Below are positions 47,397 through 61,689 of a stretch of 64,000 nucleotides of DNA, piece by piece. Numbering within the stretch: position 1 is the first letter of the stretch; each line of letters starts with the position of its first letter. Source of the stretch: Myxocyprinus asiaticus (taxonomy: Eukaryota; Chordata; Actinopteri; Cypriniformes; Catostomidae); contig NC_059346.1 of the NCBI RefSeq assembly GCF_019703515.2, forward strand, positions 18,545,501 to 18,609,500. The letters are read 5' to 3'. A program made the translations under genes and the position numbers. The notes under the pieces were generated by a model. It saw only the letters and a list, made by a program, of their open reading frames with translations, was not told the origin of the DNA and made no database searches.

Positions 47397-50300
47397 ATGT
47401 TGAAGACACGTCAGTGTTTACTAGGAATTCGCACTTTCCTTGGAGTGACGTCTAGATTATGGAGTTTCATTTTATACATACTCAGGAAACATCTACGAAC
47501 GGTGAGAGCCACACAGTTTTTCCCAAATGTCAGCATCTCTCAGTGTGAACCAATGTACTCTAGTCTCTACTTTATATTCTAACCTGTCATTTGTAAACAA
47601 CCTTTGTTGCTCCATTTTGTCGCCTTTTATGAGCAACTATACTACCTATTGTCTTCAAGTTAAGCAGCTACAGCTTTAGTTGTTTTAGACAGTTAACACT
47701 TCCAGGTTACTAAACAGTACTCTAACACTTTATTGAAGAGCTGTTCAGATCATTGCAGTCTTATTTAAATGTACTGCAAGATTTGGGCAAATATGATTGT
47801 AACCACTTATGCCATTTTTATGGCCTTCAGCGCAAACAAACATACAATATTCAGGCAACCATTTTTGTTCCTGTAGTAGTAAAAGCTGATTGAATACGAG
47901 AGCAAGATTGAGTCTTTTAAATGTGTCTAATGTTACTTTAATCATGATGTTAGCTTCGGCTCAATATATAGTCGAAAATTTGATTAAACTTTGCCACAGT
48001 GATAGTTCTAAGTGATTGTGCATGCTTCAAGCTGCCCTTCAATAACCCTGGAAGAGTGTGTTTATGATGCTGCATATGTTCAAACTACATTGGACTGTGG
48101 ACCCTGGTATATGTTTAGCCTGCTCCGACTTGAAGCACTGAACCAAAACTACAAAACAAAACCCAAATGTAACCTAGGCCTGATTACCTAGTGCTTTGTG
48201 ATTTTGCTGATCCATTTTAACTGAGTTTTAAAGTATATTAGTGTACGTTTTCAAGCCTTTTTTTGAACACAGGTTTTACTCTAAGCACACAAAATAGTTT
48301 TTTTTAAACTAAAAAGTTATTAACAATGTAAAAGAGAGAAGAGTTTTAATTGAAATCACCCTGGTCCACTTGCCTTTTACTTTGACATCTTTTGACAGCT
48401 GTGGGGGTGGGGCTATTAATAGTTCAAAAGTGGCAATGGGGCTGTTCCAGATGTCTGCTACATGATGCTTCATCAGAGTTTTGCATCGGAGCAATGAAGG
48501 GGCTAAAGAAGAGAAAATAGACAGAGAGATAGATGGATGGATAAGAAAAAAAGAGCCAAAATCAATGAAACCTCTGTGTATTCTGTTTAACATTTCTGGA
48601 GGTTAAATATGGATGAACTCAAGGGTTTGTGTTGCAGAAGCAACTAGGTTGGTATGGAGTTTGTATGTGTGTGTGTGTTCCCGACCTTAGTAGTTTGTAA
48701 AAGTATTTGATTTTACTCAGCATTATGCTGTCACTGCTGTAAAATGCATAGTTTTTTTATTTATTTATTGCCATCTCTCAGTGTAAAGAACAAGCCCAGG
48801 CCTAGTTGATTGTTCTGTGTGCATCAATGACTCCGTCTTTGTCCACTGCTTTATCTTCTACAGATAATCCAGTACCAAACTGTGCGTTATGACACATTAC
48901 CTCTCTCCCCTGTTTCCAGAAACAGACTCAGTAAGTTCTCTTTCCACATTTTACCTCCTCTCTGTTGTTTGTATTTCAGTCCACAAGGGAAGCTTCTAAC
49001 CGCACAGTTCACACTGGCCAGCGTGTTTAGATGAGAACTTAAAAGTCCCCATGAAGTGCCTTGATGAGCACAGTTTGATTTGGTGCTTTGATATATTTCC
49101 TATTAAAATAGGAATGTCCTCGTGGTGGAGCGGTTACCTCAATCCGGATGGCGGAGGACAAGTCTCAGTTGCCTCTGCTTCTGAGACAGTAAATCCGCGC
49201 ATAGGCTCGTTGTGCATGACACCGCGGAGACTCCCAGCATGTGGAGGCTCATGCTACTCTCCACGATCTACGCACAAATTACCACGTGCCCCATTGAGAG
49301 TGAGATCAACTAATCATGACCATGAGGAGGTTACCCCATGTGACTCTTCCCTCCTTAGCAACCGGGCCAATTTGGTTGCTTAGGAGACCTGGCTGGAGTC
49401 ACTCAGCACACCCTGGATTCGACCTCGTGACTCCAGGGGTGGTAGTCAGTGTCAATACTCGCTGAGCTACCCAGGCCCCTAAGAAGCAATCTTAATACCA
49501 GACAGGTTTTAAAAAAAATTTGAGAACCGAACGGTGATCTAACTGACAACATTAATCCATAACAAGCCCACAAACGCACACAGCACATCGCAATCTTTGC
49601 TCACAATGAGGCTGGAGCTGTTGTGCAAGTTCAGTGCAGATGAATGCGAGTAAAAGATAATATATCCATGTTCACAATACACTAAGCATAAAGAATAAAG
49701 AATGTTTACTCAAGCTGTATTTGCACATCCCATTCAGAAGTGACCATCCATATTTCCTTCTAAGACAATTACCCTCCACTGTGAGTGCTTTAGATGGCTG
49801 AGGTGACAACGGTCAGTCTGAACTCACTACTTCAGTGATTCTTATTGGAAATTTTGTTTGGAATGACCCTTTGCTTGAAAGCTCCCTTTGAAGTGCCCTG
49901 CGAAGGCATGATCAGTGCCAGTTAGAACACAGCCAGATGCGCTGAACAGTTGTAGGGGGAGGTTGTGTCCTCGTTCTATAACGTGTTTGATTGGACAAGG
50001 TCTTTTAACCTCTGTGACATCGTGGATGGGTCTTTTTATCCAGAAGAGAGAGACTGCAGAATTTAAATGCCAATATCTTTTAAAAATGAATTTTGTCAAC
50101 ATTAAGAAGTACACTAGCATATAGATGACCTTAAAGCTAATACGCCAACCAGCCACAACATTTAAACCACCTTTCTAATATTGTGTAGGTCCCCCTCGTG
50201 CTGCCAAAACAGCGCCAACCTGCATTTCAGAATAGCATTCTGAGATGCTATTCTTCTCACTACATTTGAACAGAGCGGTTATCTGAGTTTCTGTAGACTT

Positions 50301-53300
50301 TGTCAGTTCGAACCAGTCTGGCCATTCTCTGCTGGCCTCTCTCATCAACAAGGCGTTTCCACCCACAGAACTGCCGCTCACTGGAGGTTTTTTGTTTTTG
50401 GCACCATTCTGAGTAAATTCTAGAGACTGTTTAGAGATCAGCAATTACAGAAATACTCAAACCAGCCCATCTGGCACCAACAATCATCCATGTAATTATC
50501 TAACCAGCCAATCGTGTGGCAGCGGTGCATAAAATAATGCAGATATGGGTCAGGAGCTTCAGTTAATGTTCCCATCAACCATCAGAATGGGGGTGAAATG
50601 TGACCTCAGTTATTTGGAATTGGACCGTGGCATGATTGTTGGTACCAGATGGGCTGATTTGAGTATTTCTGTAACTGCTGATCTCCTGGGATTTTAATGC
50701 ACAACAGTCTCTAGAATTTACTCCAAATGGTGCAGAAAACAAAAAACATCCAGTGAGTGGCAGTTCTGTGGATGGAAAGTCTACGGTAACTCAGATGAGC
50801 GCACTGTACAATTGTGGTGAATTATAGAAGAATAGCATCTCAGAATGCTATTCTGAGATGCGGGTTGGCGCTATTTTGGCAGCACGAGGGGGACCTACAG
50901 AATATTAAGCAGGTGGTTTAAATGTTGTGGCTGATCGGTGTAGATATGGACTGAAAGCAGTAAAACTTTCATTTTGATTTTACAGGGTCTTTAACAACAC
51001 AAGTTTTCAGAACATTTAGAGTCAAAAGGGTTGAGAACCACTGGTGTAGAGTAGACTGATTGACTAACCTACTATATTGAAGTCAAAAACATTTAAAAAT
51101 CTTTATATCTGTGGATTTCGACTGTATTTAGAGCATGTGTTGACTGTTTGTACTGTTTGCTTTAGATGCAGTGAAGAGAAAGATCTTGGTGTTGGATCTG
51201 GACGAGACTTTGATTCACTCTCACCATGACGGCGTCCTTAGACCTACAGTAAGGCCTGGTACACCACCAGACTTCATCCTCAAGGTGCACATACACCCAC
51301 TCTAACAATTCAAAATAAATGGTTTATTCTATTCCCATTATACTTTCTGCTTAAGAAATGAAGGTTTTATTTTCTAAGTACTGTATGTTACTATAAGCAT
51401 TTTTTAGCTTTTTCTTTCCTCTCTGTTTAAAACCTGGTGAACATCATTAGGATTTAGGTAGAATGTAGATTTTGTTCAAATTTGAATTTGCAATAAGGAA
51501 CAAGATGACTATTTCAAACCATTTTTTCCCTCATTGTCTTTTTGCTCAGGTGGTAATAGACAAACACCCAGTCAGGTTTTTTGTCCATAAAAGGCCACAT
51601 GTCGATTTCTTTTTAGAAGTGGTGAGTGAACTCTTTCAGTTGACTATCATCTCTATCACTGAATAGAGAGCTGTTGTGTTTACTTGCATTTGCCTTCAAC
51701 ATTAGTTTAGCAAAATATGCTAACAAGTATTGTGTGCATCCTGTTTGTATGTATCCTCTTGTTTGTGTATGGCAGGTTAGTCAGTGGTATGAGTTGGTGG
51801 TGTTTACAGCTAGTATGGAGATTTATGGATCGGCAGTAGCAGATAAGCTGGATAACAACAGGAGTATCCTTAAACGAAGATACTACAGACAGGTAAAACA
51901 AAAACATTGCTTTCCTATTTGCTCTTGATTAAGTATTTTAGGATGTTGCACTAGGGGCCGTTTACACGGCAGCGTTTTCAACTAAACGGAAAATTTTTAT
52001 GCATTTTGGCTGTTTGTTTACACGACAACGGCGTTTTGGGGCCTGAAAATGCAAACTTTTGAAAATGGGTTTCAAAGTGCACGTTTTTGAAAACTATATT
52101 ATCGTCTCTGTGTAAACATACAAAAACGCGAATTTGTGAAAATGATGACGCCATGTGCACTCGTATTACGTGTTCAGTCTATAGGCATGCGCGCGAGTAC
52201 TTTAAAAACAATGTGCGAGACATTCAAAACTACAGTGGCGGACTACAGGACTGTGTTTGTGGTGCTCAAGATTTTGAGTTTATTGACGCTTCTCCAGCAA
52301 AGTAATTGTAGTAATAAAGCAACCTCATTGTCCGTCCAGACAAAATTGCTCAATGCTTTCGCCTTCTTCATTATTTGTATTCACAGCTCTGTGGAAGAAT
52401 GCTTATGTGCGCAGGCGCGTAGTGATTCTTTACAAAGTGACATCACCAACTACTGGCCTGGAATGCGTAATACAGCGTTTTTAGTCGTTTTCGCAGATCC
52501 GTGTGAACGGGATCGTTTTGACAACGTTGTCGTCTGTACGTGAAACTTTTCAAAAACGCAAAGGAAAAACTTTTCAGTTTTTAGTACATCGTTGTCGTGT
52601 AAACGTACCCTAAGACCTACTCATATAATGAACCTCTAGAACAGTGGCTCCCAACCCTGTTCCTGGAGGCCCCCCAACACTGCACATTTTGTATATCTCC
52701 CTTTTCTGACACACCCAGTTCAGGTCTTAGAGTCTCCTCTAACGAGCTGATGAGTTGAATCAGGTGTGTCTGATTAGAGAGAAATCCAAAATGTGTAATA
52801 CTGGGGGGCCTCCAAGAACAGGGTTGGGAATCACTGCTCTAGAATCATTATTCACCATTTCATTCTAGCACATCAGTTATCCATCTCCTAATACTGTATG
52901 TCTAATTACTTAACAAGCGTTTCTTTCTCTTTCTCACTTTTTGCAGCACTGCACTTTGGATCTAGGTAGCTACATAAAAGATCTGTCTGTAGTACACAAA
53001 GATCTCTCCAGTATAGTTATTTTGGACAACTCACCTGGAGCTTATCGAAGTCACCCAGGTAAAAGATGGTACATCCATTGAGTCTACATTCAAGAGTAAT
53101 TTAGTATCAGTCCACTCTGATTTGCTAAATTTAAAGTAGTTTTAAATCAGTAGTTTTGTTCTACTAGTATTCAGTAGTAATTTTGAAACATGTAGGCCTG
53201 GGAAATTTTCCTCACTTCCTGTGGCTAAAATAATTAATTTCCAGGAGTTACATGCTCAACTTGACTGCACATCCTAGCACAGAATCTGATTATGTGGAGC

Positions 53301-54602
53301 AGTGCAGGCTTATTCTTTACACGCGACGCATGTCCCGGACACAAATACAGGAGCGGATTTACTGTGTGGAGGGTGGAGAATTCTCCTGCAAGCGACGAGC
53401 CAAGTGTGGGAGAGATTCGGGCAAGCTGCCGGATCTCTTCACATCGCCCGAAAACGCTCACTCACTGTCATCTGTACCACTCAGTGTCAAAGCGAAACCA
53501 CGCAAGAGAGACCCAGCGTGTGCGTGATAGAGACTGAACGGCAGCCAGAGAAAATAATAGTTTTGAGATTTTAAACATTAAACACTTATCTTGCAAAAAA
53601 AAGCTTGATATGAATTGAATCTGCCCATTTGATCCTATAATTAAAAAAGTCCACTGGAAAAATCTTAATTACAGCATATATGTTTATCAAATATTTATAC
53701 CTGTAGAAATGTGTCTAACTTTAGATGCATACAAGAATATATATATATTATTACATGTACATATTTGAATAATTAAATGATGACTAACCAATTTCTTGCA
53801 AGTTATTTGAGACAAATATTTATATAAGTAAATATATTTATGATTATATTTTAATGTTTGTTTTAATGTACCATGATTAATCGTGATTAATCAAAGAAAA
53901 CTGTGCAATCAGTTAGTTAATTTTTTTTATCAATTCAAAGCCCTAGTATAAATTAAAAAAATACTGAATGAACCCATCATGTGAATCAAAAAACAAACAA
54001 GGTGCATTAATATTGTTATTTGTAATAAAATATGAATGTAATTTTTAACCTACTATGATTTTTTCCACCCTGAATGTATATCTTTCGTCCTCGCAGACAA
54101 TGCAATACCTATAAAGTCATGGTTTAGTGACCCAAGCGACACAGCACTTCTCAACCTGCTCCCAATGTTGGATGCATTGAGGTATGCAAGTTCTCTTTCA
54201 AGTACAGGCCTTAATAACCTCTATTCAGCAGAGGTGTGTTCAGGAGAGACCTTGTTGTTGTTTGAATTCTCACAATAGTATTGACATTATTTTAATAACT
54301 AAGAACCAGAAAGTTTATTGTGAGAACATAGACATAACCAGCCATTCTGAGGTCAGGCAAAAAATTGGTTCTAAATGTAACTTTCTATACCACAAGTATG
54401 TTTCCTTATTTCTGTTCAAAAGAGAAGTGAAACCGTTTTGAAATGTTGTGCATCTTTGAGTATTTAGACTTGCTCTGATATTTATGTCTTCTGTTGCTAT
54501 TTCAGTCGGCTGTCCCCACTGTCTTTTCATTCACTTTCTAGGTTTACCTCAGATGTTCGCTCTGTCCTCAGTCGAAATCTCCACCAGCATCGGCTCTGGT
54601 GA
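47397..54602 (+). CDS. ctdnep1: CTD nuclear envelope phosphatase 1 (dullard), 245 aa, 8 exons
   Basis: Catalytic subunit of the phosphatase that dephosphorylates lipin at the nuclear envelope/ER and also dampens BMP signalling. Exons: 47397-47501, 48864-48930, 51166-51284, 51550-51621, 51776-51892, 52947-53058, 54097-54181, 54542-54602, all GT-AG and in phase, 738 nt. The protein begins with a short hydrophobic membrane-associating segment (LWSFILYIL, about residues 21-29), then the HAD/FCP1 phosphatase domain with the catalytic DLDETL motif (about residues 67-72; first Asp is the nucleophile), TASMEIYG, and the late acidic motif ILDNSPGAY. It ends RNLHQHRLW, as in the family. The human protein has 244 aa and is almost identical across the catalytic core. 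Whether this is the a or b fish paralogue cannot be told. Its partner CNEP1R1 is not in the window. Confidence 0.97.
49040..50130 (-). repeat. Old dispersed repeat, copy 3 of 3, interrupted by a SINE
   Basis: Antiparallel to 5850-6800. Its start (49040-49126) matches the inverse of 6690-6795, and 49640-50130 matches the inverse of 5865-6420 (for example CTGATCATGCC against GGCATGATCAGTGCCAGTTA). The matching blocks are separated by the SINE copy at 49127-49485. It lies in ctdnep1 intron 2. Confidence 0.6.
49127..49485 (-). mobile_element. tRNA-derived SINE, copy 2 (3'-truncated)
   Basis: Reverse complement of the SINE at 31441-31868: TCCTCGTGGTGGAGCGGTTA at the left, the AACCGGGCCAATTTGG block in the middle, and the tRNA-like head (complement of the A box, GCTGAGCTACCCAGGC) at the right end. 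The A-rich tail part seen in the other copies is missing. It sits inside the old repeat at 49040-50130. Confidence 0.85.
50143..50940. mobile_element. Palindromic Tc1-derived element
   Basis: Flanked by TA (50141-50142, 50941-50942). Ends CGCCAACCAGCCACAACATT and the inverse GTTGTGGCTGATCGGTG are inverted repeats extending over 100 bp, including TAGGTCCCCCTCGTGCTGCC and its complement. Fragments of a Tc1-like transposase N-terminus face inward on both strands. No functional protein remains. Confidence 0.8.
51952..52612. mobile_element. Palindromic MITE (GTTTACACGACAACG family)
   Basis: Begins TAGGGGCCGTTTACACGGCA and ends TCGTGTAAACGTACCCTA, inverted relatives, with AAAACG-rich subterminal stretches on both sides. 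The interior has open frames by chance but no recognised motif. It is in ctdnep1 intron 5. Confidence 0.75.
52642..52836. mobile_element. Short hAT-type MITE with perfect 8-bp duplication
   Basis: Inverted ends CAGTGGCTCCCAACCCTGTT and AACAGGGTTGGGAATCACTG. The octamer CTCTAGAA flanks both sides exactly (52634-52641 and 52837-52844). 195 bp, non-coding. Confidence 0.9.
53220..53960. repeat. Probable transposon fragment in ctdnep1 intron 6
   Basis: GC-rich block 53240-53575 followed by AT-rich sequence with GATTAATCGTGATTAATCAA, a motif found in common fish hAT-type repeats. The GC-rich block has no stops in any plus-strand frame over about 200 bp, but no recognised protein motif. The ends are not defined. 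Confidence 0.4.
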
Positions 54603-54916
54603 TCCTATCAGTCGGGCCGGTTTCTTTTCTGGTCTCCTTGTTTTTACACGGCTCTGCCCACTAGGTATTAGCCTCTTGAACTGTAAGCCCTCATCATCAT
54701 GTGAGCTCACTTAAGTTATGTGGACTCCTCTGAGGAAATGCAATGAGAAGACATGGGAGGACAGAGAGGAAAGATACACATGATGGAGAAGCTATTACAA
54801 ATAAACTCAAAACAAATGGAGAGGCCACAATTTTTTCTTCAATTCTTTTTCCTTCAAAAATGGACACTCTACCTTACAGTTGTTGGATCCAATGTGTGCA
54901 TGTTGGAGTATTTCTA

Positions 54917-54976
54917 AATAAAAGGGGGAGAATGATTGTGATTCCCATTTTACCTTACTTTTTTGAGGTAAATAAA
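54917..54976 (+). other. ctdnep1 poly(A) signal candidates
   Basis: AATAAA occurs at 54917-54922 and 54971-54976, 315-370 nt after the ctdnep1 stop codon. Either could define the 3' end of a short 3' UTR. Confidence 0.5.
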
Positions 54977-55191
54977 GAATCAATGAACAGGTTATAACTA
55001 CCGGTCAGTTTCCACAATTCATTAGCACTTATTTCCAATTTCTTTAATATCTGCACTAGTTTTTTTAGTTTCACATGACCATAGCACAAGTGGTAACTTT
55101 CCCATATTATCTTCTCATTCTCTCTTTCTTTCTAAGCTTCTCTAATTCCTCTTTCTTTCTGCCATCTCAGGTATCTGATCCACTTCTTTAT

Positions 55192-55472
55192 GTTAAAGGG
55201 GTAGTTTACCCAGTAATTAAAATTGTCATCATTTACTTGTTCCAAACTCGTATGACTTTCTACTATGAAACACAAAAGCAGATGTACTGCAGAATTAAAG
55301 CCACAGTCACTATTCACTTGAATTGCACCTTTTTTCAAACAATGAATGTGAATGATGAGAGGCTAACATTCTGCCATCATCTCCATGGAAGAAAGTCATA
55401 TGGGTTTGGAACAACACATGGGTGAATAAATGATGACAGAATTTTATTTTTGGGATGAGTTTTTCCTTTAAG
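55192..55472. mobile_element. MITE of the AGTTCACCCAAAAATG family, diverged copy
   Basis: Starts TTAAAGGGGTAGTTTACCCA with TCATCATTTACTTGTTCC, and ends TTTTTGGGATGAGTTTTTCC followed by TTTAAG. The interior shows GACTTTCTACTATGAAACAC and a complement near 55390. Non-coding. Confidence 0.75.
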
Positions 55473-56184
55473 TGCTGAGGTGCTGTTAACACTCTGTGGT
55501 CAAGATAAAATATCAGCAGAAATAAAAAAAACAGCAGGAGAGAGACAACACATTCATATCCATCATTACAGCTTATGGTGTTGATTTTCTGTGTAGCGGT
55601 ATGTTTAACTGGCTCGCATGTGAAATCTCTGGATAAATTAGTGAGGTTTTATCATCTTTTTGGAAGCCAATTTTTTAGAAACTCTTCGACATGGGTACAT
55701 CAGTCATTGAGAGAGTGAAACTGAGCAACAAGGACTCTTATAACTAAGTTCTAATTAAGAAATAGAATGGAGCCTTTTGTCAACAACTGAATGACAGTCT
55801 CCTACACATTTTTGGTTACTTTAAAATTAATTTTAGAATGGCTGAATGTTGTACAGTGAAATGAAAACATACAGTGCCTTATTAAGTATTCAGACACTTC
55901 ACAAGCACTTTTCTCAGTTTATTGATTTACAAATCCTGCATCAAATGTTCTTTGTGATGTTGAATTTCAAAGCACTGAGGCTCAGAATTACTTTATTGGG
56001 AAAAAAATTAAATATGTTGTTGGAAGAAGTATTAAATCCACATCTTTAAATATTTTAAAGAACCAACTTTAAAATAAGAGAAGGTATGTATTACTACCTC
56101 ACATAATCAGTGGTGGCCCATCATTTTGGCCCATATTTCCAGGCAGATGTTTTTTTTTTCTTATTTAATTTTTAATATGTGTTC

Positions 56185-56189
<5 letters not shown>

Positions 56190-56231
<42 letters not shown>
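56190..56231. repeat. (TA)n microsatellite
   Basis: About 42 bp of alternating AT in the ctdnep1-gabarap spacer. Confidence 0.95.
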
Positions 56232-56234
<3 letters not shown>

Positions 56235-56477
56235 ATAAACATCTTCCAGATAGTGCCACAGATTCAACTGGAAATCAGGGCTTTAACTGTAGAACTTTGC
56301 TTTTGTTGTCCAGTCCAATTAGCTTCTTATGCACTATCCATATATTTCTGAAATTAAAATACTGTCTGTTTTATAGATGTGACACTGCATTAAAATAATG
56401 TGTTTCAGTGCTTCGTAATAAAAAAAATCACTAAATGTTATTGTAGGATAAACATTTAAAGCACAAATATGCAATCT

Positions 56478-57205
56478 TAAAGGAATAGTTCACCCAAAAA
56501 TTAATATTCTCATGTCATCCCGGATGTGCGTGACTTTTTTTCTTCTGCTAAACACAGATTTTTGGAAAAATTTCTCAGCTCTGAAGGTCCATACAGTGCA
56601 AGTGAATGGTGACCAAAAATGTGAAGCTCTAAAAAGCACATACAGGCAGCATAAAAGTAATCCATAAGACTCCAATTTTTTAATCCATGTCTTCTGAAGC
56701 GATCCAAAGAGTTTTGGGTGAGAACAGACCAAAATGTAACTCATTTTGCACTGTAAACCTTGCCATTGCAGTCTTTAGGCACGATCATGATTTCAGGCTT
56801 GATTACACTTCCTAGTGCTTGACACAAACACAGAGTGCTAGATGGCACTAGAAAGTGTAATCAAGCTTTACATCATGATCACCAAGGAGACTGCTGTCAA
56901 GATGTACAGTGAAAGACTTACATTTTGGTCTGTTCTCACCCAAAACCAAATAGATCGCTTGAGAAGACTTTGATTAAAACACTGGAGTCTTATGGATTAC
57001 TTTTATGCTGCCTTTGTGTGCTTTTTGGAGCTTCATGTTTTTGTTCACCATTCACTTGCACTGTATGAAACTACAGAGGTGAGATATTCTTCTAAAAATC
57101 TTCGTTTGTTTTCTGCAGAAGAAAGAAAGTCATACACATCTTGGATGGCATGAGGGTGAGTAAATGATGAAAGAATTTTCATTTTTGGGTGAACTATCCC
57201 TTTAA
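56478..57205. mobile_element. Palindromic MITE of the AGTTCACCCAAAAATG family
   Basis: Starts AAAGGAATAGTTCACCCAAA and ends GGGTGAACTATCCCTTTAAG. Both arms contain TGCAAGTGAATGGTGACCAA-type sequence and its complement, and an inner inverted pair around TACACTTCCTAGTGC and GCACTAGAAAGTGTA. It is a close relative of 13827-14516. Confidence 0.85.
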
Positions 57206-57647
57206 GTTTTACTTTAAGACCTTTCACCTCTATTCGTGTGCCTTAAAATCATGATGGGATAAACATATTGTCTGTTTTCCCTATGCAACCATTATAAAAG
57301 GGATTTGACAGTTTGCCGGAGGGCTCCCATATAAAAAAGGGTGTGTAGATTAGTCAACCTGTTGGTGATTTCGGAGATAGAATGTGAGTACGCGTCTTTA
57401 GTTGGCGATCAACCTGAAATTATGTGCCTCAAGGGCACAATGATAGTTGATAGCTCATAAATCAACCCTTGCATAATTTGAACCAACACCCTTTGGTTAC
57501 CAGTGGACTGCGTGTATAACGAAATCACTCACTGCATTCTGCATGCAGCATTTATTGCTGATTTGACGGTTAGAAACCATTCCTCGATCTCGAGTATTGC
57601 CATGTAGAGCTCCTGTCTCCTGGCTGCGGTAGGCATAATTACGCAGA

Positions 57648-57663
57648 TGACGTAACGTTACGT
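57648..57663 (+). promoter_or_regulatory. CRE/bZIP-type palindrome upstream of gabarap
   Basis: TGACGTAACGTTACGT contains a perfect 14-bp palindrome, ACGTAACGTTACGT (57650-57663), and a TGACGTAA half that suits ATF/CREB or C/EBP-type bZIP factors. It is 135-150 bp upstream of the gabarap start codon, in CpG-bearing sequence. Binding is inferred from the motif only. Confidence 0.4.
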
Positions 57664-57731
57664 GCGCCTCCTCTCTTGTTCCTAGTTATTGGATATCCCT
57701 CCGCCCTCCGACGCACTTGTCAAACCCATAG

Positions 57732-61162
<3,431 letters not shown>

Positions 61163-61653
61163 CTAACTTACTGACTCTAAAATACCCCCCTCTAAAATAA
61201 AATGATCAATGCATTAGGCCACACAAAGTGTACAGGTTGAATGCACTTTCATATGTTTAGTCTGTTTATGAAATCTTGTTTGTACACTATTGTTCCATCC
61301 TACTTCAATGTGCCTACCCCCTCAGTCTTGCTTTTTAGGCAGACCCGATAACATCCTTTTTTCCTGGTCTGGTTGGGTAAATTAGTGGTATTCATATCTG
61401 TTAAGCTTATTCAATGTTAAAAAGTTATATTCCTTTCACGTTTTCTCACTTTTTCTCTGCATATATCCTGCAGCTACTTTATGCAGTATATTTATCTACT
61501 GTTAGGTTTGATTTCATTTTTAGCCACCACATTTGCACAGACCAAAACCACTGATAATACTGGAATATCATACCATATGTAAAAAATGTGTGTGTGTGTA
61601 TACCATTGCCAATAATTATTATTTTTAAATGGGTTGGAAATGCTGTTTATTTT

Positions 61654-61659
61654 AATAAA
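61654..61659 (+). terminator. gabarap poly(A) signal
   Basis: AATAAA about 490 nt after the gabarap stop, followed within 10 nt by a genomic A-run to about 61685. Another AATAAA-like hexamer near 61195 is closer to the stop and could be used as well. Confidence 0.55.
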
Positions 61660-61689
61660 GTGGTTAAAAAAAAAAAAAAAAAAAACATC

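Larger units (their letters stand above)
54980..57640. other. Spacer between ctdnep1 and gabarap
   Basis: No gene is seen. It contains MITE copies at 55192-55472 and 56478-57205, a (TA)n tract at 56190-56231, and otherwise AT-rich sequence without motifs that I recognise. The last few hundred bases become CpG-bearing toward the gabarap promoter. Confidence 0.6.
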
